In this document: in pieces, positions 44,188-55,350 of the stretch | Layout of the letters: each line of letters begins with the position of its first letter | How positions within the stretch are numbered: position 1 is the stretch's first letter | From: Gnetum montanum | Lineage: Eukaryota > Streptophyta > Gnetopsida > Gnetales > Gnetaceae | DNA length: 64,000 bases | Direction of reading: 5' to 3' | Assembly: GCA_015680685.1 (NCBI GenBank) | Contig: MNCI01026530.1 | Span: forward strand, 71,075-135,074 | Notes under the pieces: model-generated | Database searches by the model: none | What the model was told of the DNA's origin: nothing | What the model saw: only the letters and a program-made list of their open reading frames with translations | Made by a program: the position numbers and the translations under genes

Positions 44188-46413
44188 ATGCCTCGGCTAG
44201 TTTTCCTGCAAGTCCTGCCTCAGCTTCTTGTGCTGGTGCTCATTCCTCTCTTGGTAGTGTTTTCTTCAATAGCTTCTGTTGTTTCTTCTTGCCAAAGTGA
44301 GCCGATAAAGTGTGGATATATGAATTTAAGCTACCCTTTCGGAGTAGAACTAGGTTGTGGAGATCCTGATTTCCTAGTTCAGAATTGCAACGGCTCAGAT
44401 CCTTATATTGTTATAAACAAGCAGAAATTCTATATTCGAAATGCAACCCGTAAACCCTATTTGCCTGATGTGCGAATGGAATTAGGCGTGTCTTTAAAAG
44501 AATCAGGTTGTTTCAACTTCTCGGTACTTAAACCTTCCTTCCTGGAACTCGATTACGGATCAAGGGTGTCTTTTCACGATATTTCGACGGATTCAGGCAA
44601 TGTGCAGGATATCTTCATTATGAATTGTTCGACCAAGTGCGCCGGGCAGGCTTTATGTGATGGCTCTTGGTGCATTGACTGGGAACGACCTTCCGACCCT
44701 TGTACCTTCTTTGAAGCAAGCATACCGTGGAACCCAGGAAATTTGAAAACAGCAGAAACTGCTCTACTGTATACGTATACGGAGGGATTTGTGGCTAAAG
44801 CAGTCATTAATGAGACAAGATTTGGGCAGTGTCAGAAATGTTGGAATAAAAGTACGATATGTGGTTACGATGCATCAGATTGTAGAGTCCGGTGCTTCGC
44901 AGGTAAAGATTTTTTCTGAATGGAAAAAATAAAGTTTCGTGAAATTTTTGTCAACGAAACATATTTTGTCGAATCATAAATGCCATTCTTTTACACCAGG
45001 TTAGCGTTCACTAATTCTTGTGGCATATGTGATTGCATGCAGTTTCTAAGACGAACAGGGGATTGATAATAGGTAAGTTTTGTTTGGAATCTACTCCAGT
45101 CGCAGTTTTTAGGCTGCTTTCCCATCATAATTCACACTTGCACAAGTCATTCAACTAAACACAGGAAATGGAAATGGAAACTTGCAGGGCTATCGGTGGC
45201 GGGCACGGTGGGCGTCTTGGTGTTGTTAGCCACGGTTGTGTTGGTGGTGTTCAGGAGGAGGTTAACAAAAAGACGGAAACAGGGCACCCAAACATCATCG
45301 CACGCGCGAGGATGGGCCGCGAAATCCAGCGACGACGCCTTTAATTCTGCAAACATTTCCGTCGTCGGCTCTGATGAAAAGACGCTGGGCGGCATGCACA
45401 TCTTCGCGTATGAGGAGCTGCGCGAAGCCACCGACGGATTTTCCGAGGAAAACGAGATCGGCGACGGCGGATTCGGCTCCGTCTTCAAAGGCCGACTCCT
45501 CGACGGTCGTATGGTGGCCGTGAAACGCCTATACCAGTACGATCAATCTCGCCGCGTCGACAAATTCCTGAACGAGGCCAGCGTCTTCAATAAGCTTCAT
45601 CATCCTCATGTCGTCCGACTGTACGGCTGCACCAGCCCACGCAGCGCCGAGCTCATGCTCGTCTTCGAGTTCCTCGCCAACGGAGCCCTGGCCGATCATC
45701 TCCACGGCGACCGCCGCCGCCCCTCCGAGGGCCTACCATGGGACCTCCGCCTACGAATCGCCGCTCAAACAGCAGAGGCTCTGGCTTTCCTGCACAGCCT
45801 GAGTCCGCCCGTGTTCCACCGCGACGTCAAATCCTCGAATATTCTCCTGGACGCGCATTTCGATGCCAAGATCGCGGATTTCGGGCTCTGTAAGCCCGTT
45901 CCCGGGGACGTGTCTCATGTGACCACGGTGCCGCAGGGGACGCCCGGCTACGTGGACCCGGAGTACCACGAGTGCTATCAGCTCACGGAAAAGTCCGACG
46001 TGTACAGCTACGGCGTCGTGCTGGCCGAGATTTTGTCGGGAAAAGCTGCCGTGGACGTGAGCCGAGAACGGCGGTTCATAAATCTGGCGAGCATGGCCGT
46101 GATGATGATACAGCAAGGAGATCTGCACGGATTTCTTGATGAGGCGCTCACGAAGGTCATGAAAGCGCAGCCGGCGGTTGCGGCCGCCGTGCAGGCGGTG
46201 TCTGAGCTGGCGTTCCGGTGTCTTGCGCCGCAGCGTGATCATCGGCCGGCGATGGGAGAGGTCGCCCATGTGCTGGCGGTCATGCGGGAGGCAGCTGACG
46301 TGGAGGCGCAGAAGGAGAATAGCAAGAAGACAGGACCGCCGTTTTCGCCCACGTCGGTGCATGACGTGTGGGCCAGCACAACGACCACGCCCAATAACAG
46401 CGCCGGACCGTGA
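44188..46413 (+). CDS. LRK10-like/WAK-like receptor-like serine/threonine kinase (copy 2, intact)
   Basis: Three exons, 44188-44902, 45043-45072 and 45188-46413, with GT..AG introns in phase 1, give 656 residues without a stop. Residues 1-30 form a signal peptide; about 34-237 a Cys-rich GUB_WAK_bind ectodomain (CGYMNLSYPFGVE) plus WAK_assoc-like cluster (CQKCWNKSTICGY) with N-glycosylation motifs; 250-270 a transmembrane helix followed by RRR; about 331-615 a kinase with GDGGFGSV (340), VAVK Lys (361), HRDVKSSN (459), DFG (479) and GYVDPEY. It is an RD kinase with all catalytic residues. Members of this family bind wall-related or unknown ligands and signal at the plasma membrane, often in defence. 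Exon 3 is strikingly GC-rich compared with exon 1. An upstream in-frame Met (44113) is possible, but 44188 gives a cleaner signal peptide. Confidence 0.93.
45188..46413 (+). CDS. Exon 3 of receptor kinase copy 2 (transmembrane and kinase)
   Basis: A single large exon carries the transmembrane helix and entire kinase, the usual arrangement for this family. The acceptor is TTGCAG at 45182-45187. The copy 1 counterpart starts at 30487 and matches only to 30532 (position 45239 here). Confidence 0.9.
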
Positions 46414-49026
46414 CAGCGTCTCCGTTTTCAAAAGTTTGGATTCTCCCGCATTTAATTTGTCTGTTTGTATTTTTTTGATTTTGTTTTTTCTTCTTTTGTT
46501 TTTTGGCTGGGGCTGGTGTTGCTGTCTTGGGAGTAGGTGCATGGATTGTGTGTGGCCTCGAGAAATTTGACGCGGCTGCCGTTTTTGACCCGTTCTTTCG
46601 TGGCCGTTGTTGATGGCTGACTGCCTGCCAACCTGGGCTGATCTATCGTGTCGTTTTCTTTTATTCAGCCTGTTCGTTCGTTTGGTGTAAACATATGTGT
46701 ACTCTTTTATGAAATCTTTGACCACTTCTTTTCTCTCGTGATATCTTTGTGTGGACGCATCGTTTGGTTGGTGCCACACCCATTACCTACCCTGGCTGAG
46801 TCCCACAACCTCCCTACTACGCAATCCAGCAGTCCCCCTAGCAAAAGTCGAGTTTCCGTTTTTTCCCGTTTTCAAAAATAATTACTAAGATTAAACATAA
46901 TATCAAATTCATGCATAATTTACTTTAAAATGTTCACGCGGTACTGGGCATTTTCCCTGATGCATCTATAGATCATCATCATCCTTATTCTAGTAAAATG
47001 GAATCGACTAATCAAGGAGTCTTTTGATAAAAGACTATTTTCCGATAATTTTGGTGAGGACGAGGCCCCAACATCTCATATTGAAGCAAAATTCTACAAA
47101 TTTTTTTCTTCTTGCTTGAAAACATAAAGATTCATACAAATGCTCAAAGCAAACATTCCAAGGATAGACAATACTCAAGATCCTCACAATCACACTCCCC
47201 TCACATTAGACATAAGCCAAACAATAATGGTTCTCTTCACTCCCTCACATACAATCACCTATGACAGCTACAACAAGAATAGAGTGCTCAAGAAGGGATC
47301 ACACTATCTATCCCAAGACACTCTACTAAGGCTCTCTAGTCTCCTCCCATGAGATTAACCTTCTCTTTTCTAATTAGCCTAATTACCCTATCCAAACCTG
47401 GGCCTTTGATGCCTTTCAATAGCTTTCTAAGTGACCTCGTCACCTTCCCTTCAAATTAGAATTCAATTTGACTTCTATTGGAATCCATACGAGACATCTT
47501 TGGAGAAACATGAGACATCTTTCCTGAAATAGCCAGATCTCAAAGGAGACATCTTCCAAAAGACATCTTGCATGTTGGGGAGATGTCTTGCATGTTAGGG
47601 AGATGTCTCTCCTAAGGCCAAAAATAAAGATGCTTGTTTCAAGATTTGGAAACTCTAGACGCCTCCAAACAAGTCTCCATAAATCCCCAACCCCCTTAAA
47701 CTTATCAAAATGAGCCCAAAATAGCCCCAAACATGCCAAAACCCTCTCCCTTAAAAAGAGTCTTGATTTCCACACAAGAGGCCCTTATACTTGGGATAGT
47801 TGTTGCCCCCTCGCATAGACCACAAGTCATACACAAAGTGAAGCATAATACACATGGAATGGTTAGACCTTATAACAATTTATTTCTATCATCCAAAACT
47901 TATATCACAAACACATAAACACACAACACAATGTATGCATGACACACAAGCACACATTAGCACAATTTTGTGCTTACATCACAATGGAGAATTACATGAA
48001 AGAAGAGTGGATTTGGTCTTTGCCCTTACAAGCTAATTCAATCTTCAAACTTGCAAGATGAATTAAGACAAGAAAGGAAAATAGTTCTTCATTCTTGCAA
48101 AATCATGATAGAATTACAAGGCTGAAAGCAAACTGCCCAAGGACAAACAAGGGCTTCAAAGAATCACACTCACGACTCATCACACAACATTCAATTCATA
48201 ATGGCTGAAAGCCTTATAGCATGGAAACTCAATTGAAGCTTAACACTTTCTTCTCAACTCTCTCCCAAAAATTACTTACAATTCACTACTCTCTACCCCA
48301 AGACATTCTATTGAGGCTCTCTAGCCTCCTCCCTTGAGACTAACCTTCTCTCTTCTGATTAGCCTAATTAGCCTCTCTAAACTTGGGCAATTTATGCCTT
48401 TTTATAGTTTTCCAAATGACCCTTTCATCTTTTCTCCAAACTAGAATTCAATTTGAGGTCCATTGGAATTTGTATGAGACATCTTTGAAGAAATAGGAGT
48501 TGTCTTTCCTGAAATAGCCAAATCTGAGAAGAGGTGTCTTGAAGTTGGAGGAGACATCTTGGAAAAGACATCTTGCATGCTAGGAAAATGTCTCTCCTGC
48601 TAGGGCTAAAAATAAAGATGCTTTTTTTGAGGTCGATAACCTTCGAATGTCTCCAAACAAGTCCCTATAGATCCTTGAACCCCTTAAACTCATCAAAATG
48701 AGCCCAAAATATTCCCAAACATGCCAAAATTCTAGGAAAAGACCACATCATTAGAGAGATAGTACATTGGCCTCTTGAATGTCCACATTTGATTTTAAAA
48801 TTGTTGTGTTTCCTTTTATTGTCTTTGATTTACACAAAACTCTTCTAACTTCATGAAGTGTCTACACTGTGCCTTAAGTATGCATAATGTATGTATCATT
48901 CATTGTACCTTAGTATGCATCATGTATGTATCATTATTCATTGGGAAGGCTTATTATGTTTCTTTTCTTACCTTTGATTTGCTTGACAAAGTATCTATAG
49001 TGTGCTTTAATAAGAATCATGTATGT
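46414..49026. repeat. Non-coding region with two ~440-base direct repeats
   Basis: Downstream of the receptor gene I see no further gene. 47305-47745 and 48290-48733 are diverged direct repeats about 985 bases apart; both run from CCCCAAGACA(C/T)TCTA-like sequence through a block of AGACATCT octamers to AAACATGCCAAAA. A third motif, CATGTATGTATCATT, repeats near 48885-48935 and at the copia insertion site. The octamer also occurs in the copia LTRs next door, so this may be an older, decayed relative of that LTR. I cannot name an element. Confidence 0.5.
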
Positions 49027-50109
49027 TGTTGACTTTTTGGTATGTCCAAACCTTAAAGAAAATGAAGAATGTATGTGTGTGACTGATTTTACAAGGCCAT
49101 GAACAAGAACTTCACAAAGATTTATGAGAATTCAGAAAAATGAGATCTATGTCAAGATGTCAAAGTGAAGACTACATGGACTAGATGAGAGCATGGATGG
49201 AAAGGAAGTCTATAAATGAAGTAAAGATGCTCTAAAGATTGCCCAGAAGCCCAAGGGTCATAAAAATGCTTCATGTCTCAAAGTGCTTTTGGAAAGTAGA
49301 CATCTCGTAGAAATAATAGACATCTATCTTTCATAGTAGATGTTTATGACAAGACATCTTGTAGTAGATGTCTACAAGTTCAAGTCGACATCTCTCTTGC
49401 ATTGAGGGACTCTTAGATAGACATCTAAACTTCTAAGTAGACATCTATACTATCCATTTGGTAGCCATTGCATGAATTTTGAAGAGGTTTCAAAAAATTT
49501 GAGGCTATAAGACAATGTCAAAATCTTGGGACTTGCTCAAGGACTGTTCACACAAAGTCTTATCATTGACTATTCTAAGCAAATTTACTCTTGCTCTTTA
49601 TTGTAACATCATTTGCTTGATTATGATTGTATTGAGCTTCAAGTACAAGGATTTGTAAATTTAGTTTCACTCTTCCCTTACTCTTTTCCTTCCTTCTTAT
49701 AACCTTAGAAGGTTGATGCGCTTCTTACGAGAAGACATCCTTGTCGAGCTTGTTGAGATCCTATCGGATTGAGTTGTTTTGTAATGTCAAAACACTCTAG
49801 TGCAGAGCTCAATTTTGTAAAGGTTATGGAATTCTATGAATCACATTTTGAGCTTGTTAGGACCTTGTAGGGTTGAGTAGTTTCACGGTGACAAAACACT
49901 TTAAAGTGAAGCACAAAGCTTGTATAGGGTATGGTGTCCTTCAAACCACATTTTAAAGAAACAAAGTTTGGAGATGTGCATGGATTCTACCCTTTGAATG
50001 TGGATGTACCCAAGTTGCGAAACCATGTAAAATTGGGGTGTTTTTTTGTGGCTAAAACAATTTTAATTAGGGAACATATTCAACCCCCCTTCTAAGTTCT
50101 CAATCCACA
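49027..50109 (+). repeat. 5' LTR of the copia-type element
   Basis: 1083 bases. An array of AGACATCT octamers in both orientations lies at 49300-49455 (five forward, one reverse, plus near matches). It pairs with 53707-54765. Confidence 0.9.
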
Positions 50110-50111
50110 AG

Positions 50112-50123
50112 TGGTATCAGAGC
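50112..50123 (+). promoter_or_regulatory. Primer binding site of the copia-type element
   Basis: TGGTATCAGAGC, complementary to the 3' end of plant initiator tRNA-Met, two bases after the LTR. It is the classical copia start signal for minus-strand DNA synthesis. Confidence 0.9.
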
Positions 50124-50165
50124 TTGGTACTCTCAAGTTTGTGCTTCATATTGCAAGAGTGAACT

Positions 50166-51330
50166 ATGGAGGGGACATCCTACACAAAGCCACCAATGTT
50201 CAATGGGTTTGACTTCGCATATTGGAAGGCAAGGATGCAAGGCTTCTTCGAGTCTATGGAATTCAAAGTATGGGAGTCAATCCTTGAAGGCTACACATTG
50301 CTTGTTGACAATGCATCAAAAGCTCTCAAGCTGCGGAACAAATGGACTACTAAAGAAAATGATAAGTTTATGTATGAATCTAAAGCCAAAAATTGCCTAT
50401 ATTGTGCATTGAATAAATTAGAATTTAATAGAATAGCTAGGTGTAATACTACTAAGGAAATATGGGAAACCTTAGAAGCTACTTATAAGGGCATGTCTAT
50501 AGTTAAATGGTCAAAACTCTTACTATTGCAAAGCAAATTTGATAAGCTTAGAGTGAAGGAAGGAGAAAAGATTAAGGATTACTTTTCTAGGAAAAATGAT
50601 CTCATTGTAGCTATTAGGGAAATGGGCAAGGACTTGCTTGAAAGCAATGTAATTATACAAATGATTAGAACATTACAATCCAAGTTTAGATCCAAGGTCA
50701 TTGTTATGGAAGAAATCAAAGAATTTTTGGTCCTTAAATTTGAGGAGCTTCAAAGTGCTTTGATTGCTTATGAGATGAATCTCATAAGTGAAGGATCGAT
50801 AAAGGAAAATCCTATTGCTCTAAAATCAGCATCAAATGAAAAGGAGTAGGTTGAACAAGAAACAAATAGTAAAGATGAAATAGCTCTTATATCAAGAAGA
50901 GTTCAAAAACTCCTTGCAAGAAAAGGGAGAAGCTTCAACCAACCAGGACCAACTCAATCCAAAGGTAAGGAAAAAGGTAAAAATTATACAAATTCAAATT
51001 TTGATGCATTTTCCATAGAATGTTGAGTATGTGGTGGAAGAGGCCATGTGGCTTTTGAATGTCCTAGCTCTAGCAGCTTGCAATGGAGAGATAAAACTAA
51101 AGTTAATACAAAAAAGACAAACTTCTACACAAGCTAGGATGATGGAGAACAAACCAAAGAAGAGGTTGATGACACTACAAAAGACTTACATGTCATATGC
51201 ATGGTCCTCACAAATGAAAATTCATCAGAAATCTCTATTGAAGTAAGAGGTAAACACAATGAAAGGTACGAAGAGTTATTTGAAATTTTTTTTCTTACAT
51301 TATCTATTCAAAAAGGTAAAGAAAAATATG
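50166..51330 (+). pseudogene. gag of the copia-type element
   Basis: The first 227 codons are open (50166-50849): an N-terminal segment FNGFDFAYWKARMQGFFES and a UBN2/Retrotran_gag-type domain (EIWETLEATYKG, LLLQSKFDKLRVKEGEKIKDY). A TAG at 50847 stops it, but the same frame continues to a CCHC zinc knuckle at 51021-51062 (C-x-VCGGRGHVAFEC), in which TGG has become TGA, and on to about 51330. So two early stops separate an otherwise well preserved Gag. In the family this protein forms particles and binds element RNA. Confidence 0.82.
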
Positions 51331-53706
51331 CATAGAAATTTTTTTGAAATTTATACCATATCCTCCAAGCTAAAAAGGGAAATCTTAGACATAAAATTTG
51401 AGATTCAACTATTAATCCCTTTGGATAAAAAGAAATGCAGGGATACTCAAGAAGAAAGGATCAACAAAAATAAGGGGAGAAGTCTCAAAATCAACATAAA
51501 AGTAAAATCTTGGAAGAAACCTCTCAAAAGGATACTTGTACTAACTCAGTTTCAAACAAGATTAGGTTTGATGGTCCTATTCATGTAAGAAATACTTTAT
51601 ATTTTTGTAAAAATTGTGGTTATGAATAAGATTATTATTATCCTCACATACAACAAAATAACATAAATACCTGGTCTTGTCAAAAGGAATATAGTGAGTG
51701 TATCTTGTAGGATGCAACAACTTGAAAAATGAATGAGCAAAAAGTTGGAGAAAATTATGAAAGATTGAATGAATCTAAACCAATAACTATCAAAAATTAT
51801 GTATCCCCCTATCTTGAGGAACATGAATCTAACCAAGCAGGAATCCTATACAAGGTTGAGGATACTAACAAAAGAACTAATGAGAGAAAATATAATGGTA
51901 AGGAGGTACTTTATGATAGAGGGCCTCATCTAAAACTCCATTAGTCATTCTCATACAAGAAAGCAAGTGAGGAAAGTTGTGGCAAGTCTTTAGTTCCTTG
52001 CTTGTTAGACTTAATATAGGCTCGTTTTTGAAATTATTTTTGATAAATTTTATATACATATTTTTTTTATGAATTCTTTAGTCATCATAGAAAATATATC
52101 TTGATCATCCAAGGTGTGATACTACAGAAAAAAGTTCCAAAGAAAGATAAAGGTAGTTTGATTATCTGTCATGTTCCATATTATCTTATGAATTATTAAG
52201 CTATTTATAAGTCCACACTATTTTAAAAAGCTTCATGATAAATATGATTGAAGAAACTCTGTATTTAAGAACCAAAAGAAAGACATTGCATCTATGTTAA
52301 AAATTTGATCTATCTTTTATCATAAGATACTACTAGCATCAGACTTTGGTCTTAGTATTGCATTACAAATACCCATGAAGTAAAATGGCAAAATGAGCCA
52401 TGATTGGATGATCAAGCAATACCAAAATAGAATATTGTTATGATTTGTGCCTATTGATTTTCCTTACTATAAGAATTAATGCTTTTACATTTTTATAAAC
52501 ATTGTTGGTTCATTCTATATTCTTAGAAAAATCAAGATTGCAATCAAATAACGTGCAGATCTTAAAAGAGTTAAAGATGAGATTGACATTCTCCTTACAA
52601 ATAATGAATTAAGAAGCAAAGGCACATATGTAGGGAGAGCTTGCACCTCAAACTATTTTTGGAGCATCAATGTAGGGGGAGTCTATCTAGATTTTCTCCA
52701 AGACACGATACTTAGTGACCAAGTTCTAGCAGGTAACAAAAAGTATATTCATTTGGAAAAATGTTGAAGGTAAAAGAGAAAGTTCTTAAGAATATTTTAC
52801 CTAAAAGTAATCTTCAATTGTGCAAGCTTATGAAATTCATTTGATATGTCACTATGTTAAGATATTAATGTTGCATCTCTTATGTACTAGGATTGTATTC
52901 TTTTGAGTACTTAAGTTCCTTATTGTTGATATGAGTTTAATAGTACTTACCTAGGAGATCTCAAGAATTACCAAGAGTATATTGGAGTAAGAAAAGATAC
53001 TCACACTCTCTTCTAACAAAAAATCTTAGAGAATTTTGAAAATAAATTAATAGATAATCTATCTTGAGATATGCATGAGTACTATTTTTATAAACATCTT
53101 GGTTATGAGTTACTCTATTTAATCTTTTGGTTTGATATCTAAAATTTGATCTATGTATTAAAAGATGAGTGTGCATATATTTTCTCTCCTCACATGAAAT
53201 TACTATGTCTATCTTGAATATGAAAATGTGATGAGAAAATCTAATGAGCTTTTGGTTAGATAATGATTGTATGAGACAATCTAATGTGTCTTGATGTTAT
53301 CTTTAATAGCCTTTTGATCTGTATTATTGTTTGTATTAAGGCCTAAGTCCCTTTTTGATGATGTCCAAAAAGGGAGAGAATTTTGTGACTTATGATATGA
53401 TGGTTGAGACATGGTTAGTGACTTATGGAATAGTTATGACTTTATGGTTATATTGATGCTTATTCATGCTTTATGTATAGGGAATGGTATAGAGATAAGA
53501 TAATCAATCTTCATTACTCAGCCCTTGATCATAAATGACTATATTTAAAATTTATAAAGGCTTACTTATGTTTGATGGATTTGTGTTGTATTAAGGATGC
53601 ATATTTGCATAGTCATTCATCTCCTATCATCCTTAGCTCAATCATTTTTTGGGGGATATACTAACCCATTTTCTTAAGCTTTAGACATCACTAAAAATGG
53701 GGAGAT
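51331..53706 (+). other. Internal region of the copia-type element without recognisable pol
   Basis: AT-rich sequence with only short frames (for example 51729-51944); none shows integrase, reverse transcriptase or RNase H motifs in either strand. It may be decayed pol or captured sequence. The last bases (about 53690-53706) form the purine-rich tract before the 3' LTR. Confidence 0.5.
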
Positions 53707-54765
53707 TGTTGACCTTTTGGTATGTCAAAACCTTAAGGAAAATGGAGAATGTAGAATGTATGTGTGTGATTGCTTTTACTGGGCCATGAACAAGAACTTC
53801 ATAAAGAGATTTGAGAATTTAGGGAAATGAGATCTATGTCAAGATGTCAAAATGAAGACTACATGGACTAGATGAGAGCATAGATGGAAATGAAGTCTAC
53901 AAATCAAGTAAAGATGCTTTGAAGGTTGCTGAGAAGCCTGACGCTCATAAAAATGCTTCATATCTCAAAGTGCTTATGGAAAGTAGACATCTGGTAGAAA
54001 CAATAGACATTTATCTTTCATAGTAGATGTCTATGACAAGACGTCTCATAGTAGATGTCTACAATTTCAAGTAGATGTCTCTCCTACATTGAGGGCTCTC
54101 TCAAATAGACATCTAAACTTTGAAGTAGACATTTATATTAGCCATTTGGTATCCATAGAGATTTTAGAAACTTTGAGGCTATAAGACATTGTCAAAATCT
54201 TGGAAATTGTGCTAGCACTATTCACATAAAGTCCTATCATTGAATATTCTAAGAAATTTTATTCTTGCTCTTCATTGTAACATAATTTACTTGATTGTGA
54301 TTTTATTGAGCTTCAAGTACAAGGATCTATAAATTTACTTACATTCTTTTCTTACTCTTTTCCTTCCTTCTTGTAGCCTTATGGGTTTGATGTGCTTCTT
54401 GCGAGAAGACATCATTGTTGAGCTTGTTGGGATCTAAGATGCATTAAAACACTCTGGTGTTGAGCTTAATTTTGTAAAGGTTGTGGGATCCTCTAAACCA
54501 AATTTTAAGCTTGTTGGGACCTTGTGGGATTGAGTAGCTCTGTAACAATGAGACACTTCAAAGCAGAGCTCAAAGCTTGTATAGGGTGTGATGCCCTTCA
54601 AACCACATTTTAAAGAAACAAAGTTTAGAGGTGTGCATAGATTCTACCCTTAGAGTGTGGATCTACCCAATCTGGGGAACCATGTAAAATTGGTATATTT
54701 TTTTGTGGCTAAAGCAATTTTAATTGGAAAATTTATTCAACCACCTTATAAGTTCTTGATCCACA
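53707..54765 (+). repeat. 3' LTR of the copia-type element
   Basis: TGTTGACCTTTTGG to GATCCACA, 1059 bases. The octamer array (53985-54130) is present but more mutated than in the 5' LTR. Confidence 0.9.
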
Positions 54766-55180
54766 TATGTATCATTATTCATCATGAAGGATTCGCATGT
54801 TGAAAAATTCTAAGTATATTTTTCTACTAATAGTTTAAAAGTGAAAAAGAAACTTAAACCTGAACCTTTTATTTAAGGTTTGAACTACATATCACTATGC
54901 TATGTGGTGGATAATAATAAAATCACTTTCTATTTTGTTTAAATAAGTGTTCTTGAGTCCCATCCTAGCATCCTACTAACATGAAGGTGTGGGATCTATG
55001 GACATGTAAGCATACTTGATGGTTATCATCTAAGATGCATGAATTGGCATAATGGGCATACATAATAGTTAAAGGCATAACAAAGGTAAAAAATATGAAA
55101 CACTTTTGCCTATGAGAATTTCAATCATCATGTTGCTTTGTGTGTGTTGACCATTTTTTTATGATACCAATGTTCACCTG
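54766..55180. other. Anonymous sequence right of the copia-type element
   Basis: Continuation of the host sequence interrupted by the copia insertion (TATGTATCATTATTCAT resembles 48930-48950). No gene or element recognised. It ends at an N (55181). Confidence 0.45.
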
Positions 55181-55181
55181 N

Positions 55182-55349
55182 AGGGTAGAATCTATGCACA
55201 CCTCTAAACTTTGTTTCTTTAAAATGTGGTTTGAAGGGCATCACACCCTATACAAGCTTTGAGCTCTGCTTCGAAGTGTCTCATTGCTACAGAGCTACTC
55301 AACCCCACAAGGTCCCAACAAGCTTAAAATTTGGTTTAGAGGATCCCAC
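55182..55349 (-). repeat. Inverted piece of the copia LTR between two N bases
   Basis: 168 bases equal to the reverse complement of about 54485-54662 in the 3' LTR, bounded exactly by single N bases at 55181 and 55350. It may be a real LTR fragment, but the placement suggests that gap filling inserted a high-copy LTR read. Confidence 0.75.
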
Positions 55350-55350
55350 N

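Larger units (their letters stand above)
49027..54765 (+). mobile_element. Ty1/copia-type LTR retrotransposon with gag only
   Basis: 5' LTR 49027-50109 and 3' LTR 53707-54765, both starting TGTTGAC and ending TCCACA. The primer site TGGTATCAGAGC (50112-50123) is the initiator-Met-type site typical of copia elements; PPT-like AAAATGGGGAGAT lies before 53707. A perfect duplication TATGT flanks it (49022-49026 and 54766-54770). gag starts at 50166. The remaining ~2.4 kb before the 3' LTR shows no protease, integrase, reverse transcriptase or RNase H, so this is a non-autonomous gag-only element (TR-GAG-like) or one that lost pol. Confidence 0.9.

Noticed and set aside
45751-46779. A 342-codon open frame on the minus strand across the kinase exon.
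   Set aside because: It lies antisense to a well supported kinase exon in GC-rich DNA, is Arg/His-rich with no recognisable domain, and is explained by the codon usage of the sense gene.
51331-53706. Possible decayed copia pol in the region after gag.
   Set aside because: No integrase, RT or RNase H motif could be read in any frame. Heavy decay cannot be excluded by eye.
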